Source: Bradyrhizobium sp. LLZ17 (GTDB taxonomy: Bacteria > Pseudomonadota > Alphaproteobacteria > Rhizobiales > Xanthobacteraceae). From it: DNA of 64,000 nt. Position numbers and translations under genes: made by a program. The notes under the pieces are model-generated. The model saw only the letters and a program-made list of their open reading frames with translations, was not told the origin of the DNA and did no database searches. Positions 54,250 through 64,000 of this stretch are shown here, piece by piece (positions within the stretch are counted from its first letter, which is position 1; each line of letters begins with the position of its first letter). The DNA is taken from the NCBI RefSeq assembly GCF_041200145.1, contig NZ_CP165734.1, positions 6,925,001-6,989,000 on the forward strand. Direction: 5' to 3'.

Positions 54250-55959
54250 ATGGCGTCCGCGCCGAATCCAGGTCCTTCCGCCACCGCCGTTCTGGCGAGC
54301 GTTGCCGCGCTCGGAATCTGGCGTTTGCTCGCTGTCGCGGCGCCGCATCTTGCGGCCATTGCCCTGATGTACGAGACCGAGACCGATTTCGGCTCGCGTC
54401 TCTTGTTCGTGCTGGCCTGGAGCATCCTCAACTGCTTCTGGATCACGCTGCTGCGGCGGCCCGCGCTCTCGGGCGCGCTGTCGCTGACCATGGTGGTGGT
54501 GCTGGTGCTGCTGTCGCGGCTCAAGCACGACGTCGTGCAGATGACGGTCAATTTCATCGACCTGATGATGATCGACCGCGACACGGTCGCGTTCCTGTTT
54601 GCGATTTTTCCGAACCTGCGCTGGTCGGTGATCGGGGCAGGTCTCGTCACGCTGCCGCTGATGTATGCGCTGTGGTGGCTCGATCCGTTCCGCATCCGCC
54701 GTTTGCCGGCACTCGCCTGTAAGCTCGCCTGCCTCGCCGCACTGGTTGGTTATTCGCTCTATCATCCCGATGAAGCCTGGCGCGGCTATTACGACGACGG
54801 CTATCTCTCGAAATTCTTCCGCTCCGGCGTCAGCGCAGTCTCCGACTTCGCGCAATACGGCTTCATGGAGTCGGCCGGCTCGACCAACGAACGGCTCAAT
54901 ATGCCGCTGGTCGATGCGTGCCATCCCGCGGGACGCCGGCCGAACATCATCATGATCCATGATGAATCCAGTTTCGACATCCGCGCCGCGCAAGGCATCA
55001 AGGTGCCCGCTGGCTATGGCAGTCACTTCAAGTCCTTTGACGGAAAGCAGCGCACGTTCCTGGCGGAGAGCAACGGCGGTCCGAGCTGGTTCACCGAATA
55101 CAACGTGCTCGCCGGCCTCTCATCGCGCTCGTTCGGCCGCTTCGCCTATTTCGTGACGCGCATCGCGTCCGGCCGCGTCGAGCGCGGCCTGCCGCTGGCG
55201 CTGCGCCGCTGCGGCTACGACACCATGTCGCTCTACCCCGCCTATGGCGGCTTCATGGGTGCGCGCAGCTTTCAGACGACGACCGGGATCGAGCGCTTCT
55301 TCGACTCGAAGGATCTCGGCGCCAAGGACGTCGAGCCTGATAGCTTCTTCTATGACAGGGCGCTCCGGCTGATGGGTGAGCGCAAGCCGAACAAGCCGCT
55401 GTTCACCTTCGTCTATCTTGGCGCCAATCATTTCCCCTGGGAGACGCGTTTTCGCCCCGACCTGATGCCGAACTGGCGCGCGCAAGGCAACGCTCCTTCG
55501 ATCGACGAATATCTGCGACGGCAGGCCATGAGCGCCGAGCAATACAAGACCTTCATCGCCGGCCTGAAGAAGACCTTTCCAGGCGAACCCTTCCTGATCG
55601 TGCGCTATGGCGACCATCAGCCGGAATTCGCGCCGCAGATCCTCGAGCCCGGACTCGACGAAGGCGCGATCGGCAAAAAGCTCGACGATTACGATCCGCG
55701 TCTCTACGCGACCTATTACGCGATCGACGCCGTCAATTTCGAGCCGGTCAGAAGCGATGCCGTAATGGACACGATCGACGGTGCCTATCTGCCGCTGGTA
55801 ATCCAGGAAGCCGCCGGCATTCCGCTCGATCCCTCCTTTGCCGAGCAGAAGGAGATCATGCTCCGCTGCAAAGGCCTGTTCTACGCCTGCAAGGATGGCG
55901 CCGAGGCGCGGCGGCTGAACCGGCTGCTCATCGACGCGGGCATGATCCATGGGCTCTAG
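54250..55959 (+). CDS. Membrane sulfatase-like hydrolase (phosphoglycerol/PEtN transferase type)
   Basis: The 569-residue protein has about five N-terminal membrane helices (residues 10-165) and a periplasmic sulfatase/alkaline phosphatase-fold domain. The first metal site is IIMIHDESSFD (about residue 232). The candidate nucleophile is a Ser/Thr in GGPSWFTEYNVLAGLSSRS. TFVYLGANHFPWE and the second metal site YGDHQPEF (about residue 454) follow. This layout is shared by LtaS, OpgB and EptA-like enzymes that transfer phosphoglycerol or phosphoethanolamine to envelope glycans or lipids. The actual donor is unknown. GTG at 54241 is an alternative start. Confidence 0.85.
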   Translation: MASAPNPGPSATAVLASVAALGIWRLLAVAAPHLAAIALMYETETDFGSRLLFVLAWSILNCFWITLLRRPALSGALSLTMVVVLVLLSRLKHDVVQMTVNFIDLMMIDRDTVAFLFAIFPNLRWSVIGAGLVTLPLMYALWWLDPFRIRRLPALACKLACLAALVGYSLYHPDEAWRGYYDDGYLSKFFRSGVSAVSDFAQYGFMESAGSTNERLNMPLVDACHPAGRRPNIIMIHDESSFDIRAAQGIKVPAGYGSHFKSFDGKQRTFLAESNGGPSWFTEYNVLAGLSSRSFGRFAYFVTRIASGRVERGLPLALRRCGYDTMSLYPAYGGFMGARSFQTTTGIERFFDSKDLGAKDVEPDSFFYDRALRLMGERKPNKPLFTFVYLGANHFPWETRFRPDLMPNWRAQGNAPSIDEYLRRQAMSAEQYKTFIAGLKKTFPGEPFLIVRYGDHQPEFAPQILEPGLDEGAIGKKLDDYDPRLYATYYAIDAVNFEPVRSDAVMDTIDGAYLPLVIQEAAGIPLDPSFAEQKEIMLRCKGLFYACKDGAEARRLNRLLIDAGMIHGL

Positions 55960-55993
55960 CGCTTCTGCACCCGCTGCCTGGATTTTTGCCAAG

Positions 55994-56014
55994 ATATATC
56001 GTATTACGATATAT
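55994..56014. promoter_or_regulatory. Perfect 21-bp AT-rich palindrome (candidate operator)
   Basis: ATATATCGTA and TACGATATAT flank a single central T, a perfect 10-bp inverted repeat in an otherwise GC-rich region. It lies 200 bases before the NEW3 gene and 35 bases after the sulfatase-like gene. It looks like the binding site of a dimeric repressor, for example of the PadR or MarR type, acting on the NEW3/ABC operon. No regulator gene is adjacent. Confidence 0.5.
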
Positions 56015-56213
56015 TAATGTTTCGGGTCTCCGCGCCGTTTTCAAACTAAAGTCTGAGCCGAAAGTGCCCGCTATCACCGACTTGTAATTGGAACGGCGCT
56101 TCACCACCCAAACTTCGTCACGATTGCTCCCATCATTCGACGCATCGCCGCCCTGCTTTTTCGGCGACACGATGTCCGTCCCTCGTCCACCCTTCCTTGC
56201 AGGAGTATCGTCC

Positions 56214-57380
56214 ATGCGAGCGCTTGATGCTGCGCGTCTTGCATTTGCCCTCACGCTGGTCAGTCCCCTCGTCCATGCCGCCGAACCGTCGCATGAGATC
56301 AAGGGTCTGTATCTGATGACCGACTATCCGGCGATCACGGTGCGCCCCGGCACCACCACCAACGTTGCGTTGCGCTTGCAGGATTACGGGCTGTCGCCGG
56401 AGCGCTACCAGCTCTCGGTCGCAGGCGTTCCCAGCGGCTGGACCGCGACGCTGCTCGGCGGCGGACAGCCGGTCGGCGCGGCGATGCCGGCCCCTGATGG
56501 CAGCGTCGCATTGCAGCTCAGGCTCGATGTCCCCGCCGGCAACGATCTCAGCGCACACACGCTCACGGTCAAGGCCGAAGGGCAGGGCACCAACGCGGAG
56601 CTGCCGATCGCGGTGTCGCTTGCCAAGGAGCTGCCCGCCAAGCTCAGCGTGAAGTCCAGCCTACCCTCGCTGCGCGGCACTCCGAAATCCAACTTCGACT
56701 ACACGCTCTCGATCAAGAACGATTCGGGCCGCAACCTCGTCGCCAGCTTCGCTGCGGAAGCGCCGGCCAATTTCGAGACCTCGTTCACCGAAGCCTACGG
56801 CACCCAGGAGCTGTCCTCGATCCCGATCGACGCCGGCCAGTCCAAGGACGTCAAGCTGAAGGTCCGTCCTCCGAGCACGATCGATGCCGGTCATTTCCCG
56901 GTCAAGGTCACCGTGAAGGCGGAGGACGCTTCGGCATCGACCGAGCTTGCGCTCGACGTGGTCGGCCAACCGCAACTCCAGATCTCCGGCCGCGACGGCC
57001 TGTTGAGTGCGCGTGCAGTGGCAGGGCGGCAGAGCTCGATTCCGATCGTCGTGACCAACACCGGCACGGCGCCGGCCGAGAACATCGCGCTCGCCGGGAG
57101 CGCGCCGACCGGATGGAAGGTGACGTTCGAGCCGGCGACGATCGAGCGCCTCGTCCCCGGCAAGGACAGCGAGGTCCAGGCACTGGTGACGCCGAGCGAC
57201 AAGTCGCTGGCCGGTGACTACCAGGCCACGCTCCGCGCCACCTCGCGCGGCGAGAGCGCGTCCAGCCAGTTCCGCGTCACCGTCGGCACCTCGACGGCAT
57301 GGGGCATGGCGGGCGCGGGCGTCATCGGGGTCGCGCTGCTGCTGATGCTGGGCGCCGTTGCGAGGTTCGGACGGCGATGA
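56214..57380 (+). CDS. Secreted NEW3-domain protein, membrane-anchored
   Basis: The 388-residue product has a signal peptide ([20 protein letters not shown], cut near HAAEP). Immunoglobulin-like NEW3 repeats follow (about residues 30-130, 140-240, 250-360), for example [20 protein letters not shown] and [20 protein letters not shown]. The C-terminal helix [20 protein letters not shown] and FGRR form an anchor, with most of the protein in the periplasm. It overlaps the ABC ATPase start (ATGA). Proteins like this probably bind polysaccharide or protein partners of the transporter. ATG at 56214 has AGGAG upstream. Confidence 0.83.
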   Translation: MRALDAARLAFALTLVSPLVHAAEPSHEIKGLYLMTDYPAITVRPGTTTNVALRLQDYGLSPERYQLSVAGVPSGWTATLLGGGQPVGAAMPAPDGSVALQLRLDVPAGNDLSAHTLTVKAEGQGTNAELPIAVSLAKELPAKLSVKSSLPSLRGTPKSNFDYTLSIKNDSGRNLVASFAAEAPANFETSFTEAYGTQELSSIPIDAGQSKDVKLKVRPPSTIDAGHFPVKVTVKAEDASASTELALDVVGQPQLQISGRDGLLSARAVAGRQSSIPIVVTNTGTAPAENIALAGSAPTGWKVTFEPATIERLVPGKDSEVQALVTPSDKSLAGDYQATLRATSRGESASSQFRVTVGTSTAWGMAGAGVIGVALLLMLGAVARFGRR

Positions 57381-58367
57381 GCGATCAACAGAACGAAATC
57401 CCAACGACCGCCTCCAAAACGACTGCCTCGGATCCCGTCATCACCGCGCGCGGGCTGACGAGGCGCTACGGCAAGATCGAGGTCGTGGATGCCATCGACT
57501 TCGACATCGGTCGTGGCGAGGTGTTCGGCCTGCTCGGACCGAATGGCGCCGGCAAGACCACGACCATCCTGATGATGCTCGGCTTAACCGAGATCTCGTC
57601 CGGCGAGGTCAGCGTGCTCGGTTTCAATCCGGCGCGCGAGCCGCTGAAGGTCAAGCGGCGCGTCGGATATCTGCCGGATGCGGTTGGCTTTTACGATCAG
57701 CTCACCGCGACTGAAAACCTGGCCTATACCGCCAAGCTGATGGGCCTGGCGCGCGCCCAGCGCGGGCGGCGGATCGAGGCAGCCTTGGCGCGGGTCGGCC
57801 TGGCCGAGGTCGCGTCGCGGCGCGTCGCCACCTTCTCGCGCGGCATGCGCCAGCGGCTGGGCCTTGCCGAGATCATCGTCAAGCGCGCCGAGATCGCGAT
57901 CCTGGACGAGCCGACCTCCGGGCTCGATCCGCAGGCCACCCAGGAATTCCTCGCATTGATCGGGGAGTTGAAAGCCGAGGGCGTGACGGTGCTGCTGTCC
58001 TCCCACATGCTCGACCAGGTGCAGCGCATTTGCGATCGCGTTGCGCTGTTCCAGGCCGGCCGCATCGTGCTGATGGGCGCGGTGCCGGAGCTGGCGGTCA
58101 AGGTGCTCGGCGCCGGCTTCGTCGTGGAAGTCGAGGCCGAGGGGCTCGGCATCGCGCGGCGGCTCGCGATGATCCCCGGCGTGACCCAGGTCGAGACGCT
58201 TGCCGCCGATCGCTTCCGCATGACCGCGGAACGGGACGTGCGGCCGGACGCGGCGCGGGCCGTGGTCGCGGTCGATGGATCGCTGCGAAGATTGTCGGTC
58301 GACGAGCCGAGCCTGGAGGCGATCTATGCGCGGTATTTCCAGGCCCAGCCCACGGGGGACGTTCGTC

Positions 58368-58378
<11 letters not shown>
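57377..58378 (+). CDS. ABC transporter ATP-binding protein (ABC-2 exporter, NosF-like)
   Basis: The 333-residue protein has Walker [21 protein letters not shown], the segment [20 protein letters not shown] (as in NosF-like ATPases), signature [20 protein letters not shown], and Walker [19 protein letters not shown] 100-residue C-terminal extension follows the nucleotide-binding domain. It overlaps the permease gene by 11 bases. The system is probably an exporter or a membrane-remodelling machine. Confidence 0.92.
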
Positions 58379-59330
<952 letters not shown>

Positions 59331-59371
59331 ACTGATTGCGGTTTGCCCTCTCTTCCTCCAGAGACGGGCGA

Positions 59372-59410
59372 GAGAGGGTGGCCGGAGTTCCCCGCCGCGG
59401 CCACCCTCTC
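59372..59410. terminator. Bidirectional hairpin between convergent operons
   Basis: GAGAGGGTGGCCG (59372-59384) and CGGCCACCCTCTC (59398-59410) form a perfect 13-bp stem with a 13-base loop between the ABC-2 permease stop (59330) and the convergent ABC fusion gene stop (59420). An alternative CCCTCTC/GAGAGGG pair lies on the left. It probably ends both transcripts. Confidence 0.65.
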
Positions 59411-59419
59411 AACTCTCAC

Positions 59420-60978
59420 CTATGGTCGCCCGATCTTCTCCCATAGCCATCTGGCAACCGCATCGGGCGAGGAGTTCGCGTCGTTGCCGGCGGCGCGCAA
59501 ATTTGCTTCTCGCATCGTGGCGATGTCGATCTTGCCCAACAGCGGCTTCAGCGCGGCTTGCAATCGTTCGTCGCCGGCGCGTTTCGGTGCCAGCAACAGA
59601 ATCGCATCGTAAGGCGGGATCGCCTGTTTGACATCGTCGAGCACGACGAGATCGTATTTCGCGATCAGTCCGTCGCTGGTATACCCCGCAATCACGTCGA
59701 CCTCGCCGCTGGCGACCGCCGCATACATGAAGTCCGGCTGCATCTGCCGCTGCGCACGGAACTGAAGGCCGTAAGCTTTTGCAGCCCCGCCCATTCCGGG
59801 CGCGAGAAGAATTCGTAGTCGCCGGCGATCGACAGCGTCGATGCATGGCCCGCGAGATCGGCGATGGTGCGGATGCCGAGCGCGTCAGCGCGCTTCTTCG
59901 GCATCACCAGCGCATAGGCGTTCTCGAAGCCGAGCTCTCCGAGCAGGGTGATGTGGTCCCTAGCAAGTGCCGTCTTCAACTCCGCCACCAGTTCCGCGCG
60001 TGGCTTGATGTCGGTGCGGTGCAACTGGTTGGCCCAGAGCGTGCCGGAGTAATCGACATAGAGGTCGATGTCGCCGGCCTTCAGGGCCCCGAAGATCACG
60101 CTGGAACCGAGGCCCGATCGCGCGCTGGCCGGAAGGCCGGCCGCCTGCAGGCGATCCCTGAGCAGCGCCGACAACACATATTGCTCAGCAAACGTCTTGG
60201 CGCCGACCGCGTAGCCCGACGGCGAACGCCCCATGGTCGGCACCAGCGTCGCTGCGACAAGCGCGGCGATGCCAATCACGCCGACCCCCGCACGCAGACG
60301 GCTGCGGTGGCGCAGGCCGCTCTCGATCAGGCCGAGCAGTTGGTCGACGGCCAGCGCCAGCAGCGCAGACGCAACGCAGCCGAACAGCACGAACACCCAG
60401 TTTTGGGTTTGCAGCCCTGCGAAGATGTAGTTGCCGAGGCTGGTCTGTCCGATCGGTGTCGACAGTGTCGCGGTTCCGATCACCCACACCGCGGCGGTTC
60501 GGATGCCGGCCATCATCACCGGCAGGGCCAGCGGCAGCTCGACCATCACGAGCGACTGCCGCGCGGTCATGCCGACCCCCTCGGCGGCTTCGATCAGTGC
60601 CGGGTCGATGCCGTTAAGCCCGGTGATGCCGTTGCGCAGCACCGGCAGCATCGAATAAAGCGCGAGCGCCAGCATCGCCGGCAGGAAGCCGAACGCCGAG
60701 AAGGAGATGCCGAACCACGCCAGTGTCACGGACGCCGCAGCCAGCAGCAGCGGGTAGAACAGCGCGAGCAGCGCCAGTCCCGGCACGGTCTGCACGATGC
60801 TGGCGAGCGCGAGGAGGATACTTCGCGGTGCAGGTCGGTTGCGGGTGAGAATTGCCAGCGGCAGGCTGATGACCAGGCCGAGCGCAAGCGCGGCAAGGCT
60901 TACCCGCACGTGGTTGCCGAGATAATCGGGCAAATGCGACAGCGCCTCGCCCCAGCGTGGATCGGAGAAGAGGCTCAT
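59420..60978 (-). pseudogene. Glycine betaine-type ABC permease/binding-protein fusion (1-base deletion)
   Basis: The N-terminal half (residues 1-215) is an OpuC/OsmW-like permease with six helices and GVGMTARQSLVMVELPLALP plus AVWVIGTATLSTPIGQTSLG. The second half is an OpuAC-type substrate-binding domain (VGAKTFAEQYVLSALLRDRL, DIDLYVDYSGTLWANQL). The frame is lost at an A run (plus strand TTTT at 59776-59779) after FFSRPEWAGL. The next frame continues KAYGLQFRAQRQMQPDFMYA through SGEVDVIAGYTSDGLIAKYD to the natural end. Adding one base gives 519 residues. A sequencing error is more likely than decay. It starts at 60978, overlapping the ATPase stop. Confidence 0.88.
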
Positions 60979-61757
60979 GCCGCACCGCTTTGCGGCAGCA
61001 GCGCATTCAGCCGCTCGACCTGGCGCCGCGGTGTCCGCAACAGCTCCAGCACATAGCTATCGCTGCTTTTCGAGAGCGCTGCCGGCGTGCCCTGTGCCAG
61101 CAGCTTTCCGCCGCGCATCACGGCGATACGATCGGCGAGCAGGATCGCCTCCGTCATGTCGTGCGTGATCATCACGGTGGTCAGTCCGAGTTTGCGATGC
61201 AAGCCGCGAAAGTCGTCGCCGAGTGCATCGCGGGTGAGGGGATCGAGTGCGCCGAACGGCTCGTCCATCAGCACGATGCGGGGGCGTGCCGCGAGCGCCC
61301 GCGCAACGCCGACGCGCTGGCGCTGACCGCCGGAGAGCGCATCGGGCAGGCGGTCGCGATGCGCGCTGCGATCGAGTTGCACGAGCTCGATCAACTCGTC
61401 GATCCGCGCAGCGATGGCGGCCGCCGGCTCGCCCAGCAGCTTCGGTGTGATCCCGATATTGTCGGCGACGCTGAGATGCGGGAACAGCCCGCCGCTCTGG
61501 AAGACGTACCCGATCCGGCGCCGGAGCGCGACCGGGTCGATGTTTTGGACGTCCTCGCCCTCGACCGTGATGGTGCCGCCATCGGCCTCGATCAGCCGGT
61601 TGGCAAGCCGCAGCAGCGTCGTCTTGCCCGAGCCCGAGCCGCCGACGACGGCCACGAACTCGCCCTCGGCAATGTCGAGCGATACGCCGTCCACCGCCTT
61701 GAGGCGGCCGAAGCTCTTGGTGACCTGTGCATAGCCAATCATCGGCCGGGAAGGCAT
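60975..61757 (-). CDS. Glycine betaine/osmoprotectant-type ABC ATP-binding protein
   Basis: The 260-residue ATPase has Walker A VVGGSGSGKTTLLRLANRLI, Q-loop GYVFQSGGLFPHLSVADNIG, signature LSGGQRQRVGVARAL, Walker B IVLMDEPFGALDPLTRD, and the H-loop in MITHDMTEAILLADRI. It lacks CBS domains, so it is shorter than ProV. The start is uncertain: ATG at 61757 or 61742 give the family length, while the open frame extends further without similarity. It forms an operon with the permease/binding fusion. Confidence 0.9.
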   Translation of the reverse strand: MPSRPMIGYAQVTKSFGRLKAVDGVSLDIAEGEFVAVVGGSGSGKTTLLRLANRLIEADGGTITVEGEDVQNIDPVALRRRIGYVFQSGGLFPHLSVADNIGITPKLLGEPAAAIAARIDELIELVQLDRSAHRDRLPDALSGGQRQRVGVARALAARPRIVLMDEPFGALDPLTRDALGDDFRGLHRKLGLTTVMITHDMTEAILLADRIAVMRGGKLLAQGTPAALSKSSDSYVLELLRTPRRQVERLNALLPQSGAA

Positions 61758-61892
61758 CAGACGCGCGCTCGGTTTGCTCGCCCCCAGGGAAGGGCGAAGG
61801 GGATGACCGGACCATCCGTACCACGCTTGGCGGCTTGATTGAACTTGGCCGCGCGAGAGGCTAAGGCATCGACCTGGGACCGGAGGAAACAT

Positions 61893-62710
61893 ATGACGAC
61901 GCCCACGGCAGTGGCGCTGGAGGACACCAAGGTTGCGTTCCGGTTGGGGGACGGGCGGGTCTATACGGCGGTGGAGAAGGCGCATCTGACGGTGGCCCAA
62001 GGCGAATTCGTCGCCATTGTTGGTCCGACCGGCTGCGGGAAATCCACCCTGCTCAACGTCGCGGCCGGCCTGCTGAAGCCCGCCGCCGGCAAAGTCCAGA
62101 TCTTCGACCGGCCGCTCGCCGGGCTGAACCGGGACGCCGGCTACCTGTTCCAGGCGGATGCGCTGTTCCCCTGGAAGACCGCGCTCGACAATGTCGCGAT
62201 CGGGCTCGAGATCAGGGCACGCCCCGCGCCGAGGCGCTTCCGCGGGCGCAGACATGGCTGACCTCGGTCGGCCTCGGCGCCTTCGCCAACCGTTACCCGC
62301 ACATGCTCTCGGGAGGCCAGCGCAAGCGCGTGGCGCTGGCGCAGGTGCTGATCCGGGATCCAAAGATCCTCCTGATGGACGAGCCGTTCGGGCCGCTCGA
62401 TGCACAAACCCGGCAAGTCATGGGCAATCTCCTGCTCGAGCTCTGGAACGCGGACCGCAAGGCCGTGCTGTTCGTGACCCATGATCTGGAAGAGGCGATC
62501 GCGCTCGCCGACCGCGTCGTGATCATGTCGGCAGGGCCGTCCTCGCGCATTATTGGCGACTGGCGCGTGACGCTTCCGCGCCCGCGCGACATCTTCGAGG
62601 TGCGGCTGGACAAGGCGTTCCACGCACTCCATCGCGAGATCTGGAGCGTGCTCAAGGACGAGGTGATGAAGGGCTACGCCCAGTCCACCCAAGCGGTGGA
62701 GGCGGTCTGA
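61893..62710 (+). pseudogene. Nitrate/sulfonate/taurine-type ABC ATPase (1-base deletion)
   Basis: The N-terminal part has Walker A AIVGPTGCGKSTLLNVAAGL and Q-loop YLFQADALFPWKTALDNVAI. The frame is lost after GLEIR at a G run (62215-62217, three Gs). The next frame continues GTPRAEALPRAQTWLTSVGL into signature MLSGGQRKRVALAQVLIRDP, Walker B LLMDEPFGPLDAQT and VTHDLEEAIALADRVV. Adding one G restores a 272-residue protein of normal length. ATG at 61893 follows GGAGGAAAC. It is the first gene of the ATPase-permease-binding protein operon, and a sequencing error is likely. Confidence 0.9.
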
Positions 62711-63495
62711 TGTCGCGCGTGACGCTGCTTGCGCTGCAAGTCCTGGTCGCCATTGTCTGCATCGTGCTGTGGCAGTTGTTGTCGACCGTTCCCATCTTCG
62801 GCAAGATACTGCTGCCGCCGTTCTTTTTCTCCAATCCGATCGACGTGTTCAGCCAGATCGTCAAATGGTTTGCGAGCGGCGTGATCTGGAAGCATCTCGC
62901 CATCACCTTGTGGGAATCCATTCTGGCCTTCGTGATCGGATCGCTCAGTGGCGTGCTGGTGGGGTTCTGGTTCGCGCGGCAGCCGCTGGTCGCCGCGGTG
63001 TTCGATCCCTATGTGAAGATGGCCAACGCTTTGCCGCGCGTCGTGCTCGCGCCGATCTTCGCGCTGTGGCTCGGCCTCGGCATCTGGTCGAAGGTCGCGC
63101 TCGGCGTGACGCTGGTGTTTTTCATCGTCTTCTTCAACGTCTATCAGGGCGTCAAGGAAGTCAGCCGCACCGTGCTCGACAACGGCCGTATGCTCGGCAT
63201 GAGCGAGGGACAGCTGATGCGCCACGTCTATTGGCCGTCGGCGCTGTCCTGGATGTTCTCGTCGCTGCATACGTCGGTCGGCTTCGCCGTGGTCGGCGCC
63301 GTCGTCGGCGAATATCTGGGATCGGCCGCAGGGCTCGGCTACCTGATCCAGCAGGCCGAAGGCGTGTTCGACGTCGCCGGCGTATTCGCCGGCATGTTCG
63401 TGCTGTCGGCCTTTGTTATCCTGATCGACTTCGGGGTGACCCTGGTGGAGCGGCGGCTATTGGTGTGGCGACCGACCGTGGACGGCCGCGGATAG
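62710..63495 (+). CDS. ABC transporter permease (SsuC/TauC class)
   Basis: The 261-residue, six-helix permease has the EAA-type coupling loop GRMLGMSEGQLMRHVYWPSA and the family segment PYVKMANALPRVVLAPIFAL. Its start overlaps the ATPase stop (TGATG). It imports an organic anion or cation with the adjacent ATPase and the binding protein that follows. The substrate is undetermined. Confidence 0.93.
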   Translation: MSRVTLLALQVLVAIVCIVLWQLLSTVPIFGKILLPPFFFSNPIDVFSQIVKWFASGVIWKHLAITLWESILAFVIGSLSGVLVGFWFARQPLVAAVFDPYVKMANALPRVVLAPIFALWLGLGIWSKVALGVTLVFFIVFFNVYQGVKEVSRTVLDNGRMLGMSEGQLMRHVYWPSALSWMFSSLHTSVGFAVVGAVVGEYLGSAAGLGYLIQQAEGVFDVAGVFAGMFVLSAFVILIDFGVTLVERRLLVWRPTVDGRG

Positions 63496-63664
63496 CCGTA
63501 AACGGTCCGCGCAAGGGGATTCATGGATGATCCTCCCCATCAACAATGGTTGTTACGCACACATGCTATTGCGCCGAAATGCGCGATGGCGAGTTGCACT
63601 TAGGCAGTGCTTCTCAAGCCAGTCCCGCTGCTCTATGGTGCCGCCAGCCGAACGGAGGAAACCA

Positions 63665-64000
63665 ATGAAGAACACGATTGCCAGGCTTGCCGGCGCGCTG
63701 CTCGCGCTGACGCTCAGCGCGGGTTTTGCCGCAGCGCAAAGCAAGGTCACCGTCGCGATCGGCGGCGGTGCCTGTCTGTGCTATCTCCCGACGGTGCTGG
63801 CAAAGCAGCTCGGCGAATACGACAAAGCCGGCCTCAATGTCGAGCTGGTCGATCTCAAGGGCGGCTCGGACGCGCTCAAGGCCGTGCTTGGCGGCAGTGC
63901 CGACGTGGTCTCCGGCTATTTCGATCATTGCGTCAACCTGGCGGCCAAGAAGCAGGAGCTGCAAGCTTTCGTGGTCTATGATCGCTATCCGGGCCTCGTG
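63665..64000 (+). CDS. ABC transporter substrate-binding protein (NMT1/SsuA-like), 3' end outside window
   Basis: The first 112 residues are present. The signal peptide KNTIARLAGALLALTLSAGF is cut after AAAQS. A periplasmic binding fold of the NMT1/THI5-like class follows: VTVAIGGGACLCYLPTVLAK, then YDKAGLNVELVDLKGGSDAL, then GGSADVVSGYFDHCV. GGAGGAAAC precedes ATG at 63665. Two Cys in the first strand (ACLCY) are uncommon for the class. It completes the ABC operon that begins at 61893. Confidence 0.9.
   Translation, partial: MKNTIARLAGALLALTLSAGFAAAQSKVTVAIGGGACLCYLPTVLAKQLGEYDKAGLNVELVDLKGGSDALKAVLGGSADVVSGYFDHCVNLAAKKQELQAFVVYDRYPGLV

Overview
The window looks like chromosomal DNA of a Bradyrhizobium-type alphaproteobacterium (Hyphomicrobiales). 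The evidence is high GC with GC-rich codon use, a circularly permuted two-piece tmRNA gene whose encoded tag reads ANDNFAPVAQAA, a Bradyrhizobium-style porin, two DUF2336 proteins, two DUF3551 secreted Cys proteins, and several families of short palindromic intergenic repeats. I see no prophage, IS transposase, CRISPR array, rRNA or tRNA gene. Most of the window is core or housekeeping chromosome, with a less conserved stretch at about 37-44 kb.

Layout. 0-8.7 kb: the end of a cytochrome P450 gene, a large AsmA protein, a DUF2336 protein plus a small protein, and a HAD phosphatase and GNAT on the minus strand. 8.9-14.5 kb (minus): feoAB iron uptake with a candidate Irr-type site, a DUF4169/ribbon-helix-helix pair, fumC, a frameshifted sspB and ssrA (tmRNA); SspB and tmRNA act together in tagging and proteolysis. 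14.6-18.2 kb: a two-gene chromate transporter and TctBA. 18.3-24.3 kb: thyA-GNAT-folA, then hflKC-DUF2065-degP (envelope proteolysis). 24.4-33.4 kb: serB, frameshifted miaA, then a branched-chain amino acid cluster: ilv leader peptide and attenuator, ilvB, a threonine dehydratase-like gene, ilvH, a methyltransferase, EamA and LysE exporters, ilvC. 33.7-39.2 kb: a 3xPAS-GGDEF-degenerate EAL protein, a second DUF2336 protein and an FkbM methyltransferase. 39.5-46.1 kb: small secreted proteins, a porin and a TPR/SPINDLY-type O-GlcNAc transferase. 46.2-52.5 kb: a ROK-regulated sugar ABC locus with two binding proteins. 52.6-59.3 kb: an SDR, an ABC binding-protein remnant, DUF1330, a membrane sulfatase-like enzyme, and a NEW3 protein with an ABC-2 exporter. 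59.4-64 kb: a glycine betaine-type ABC system (minus) and a nitrate/sulfonate/taurine-type ABC system (plus) that runs off the end.

Four otherwise intact genes (sspB, miaA, the glycine betaine permease/binding fusion, the taurine-type ATPase) and probably a fifth (a Gly-rich secreted protein) are each broken by a single-base indel in a homopolymer run. In each case adding or removing one base restores a full-length protein. The pattern points to consensus errors in the assembly rather than gene decay, so they should be checked against reads before being treated as pseudogenes. I did not find a convincing wholly new multi-gene system. The most interesting biology is the ilv attenuator cluster, the GGDEF protein with a dead EAL domain next to a DUF2336 gene, and the NEW3/ABC operon behind a perfect AT-rich palindrome.
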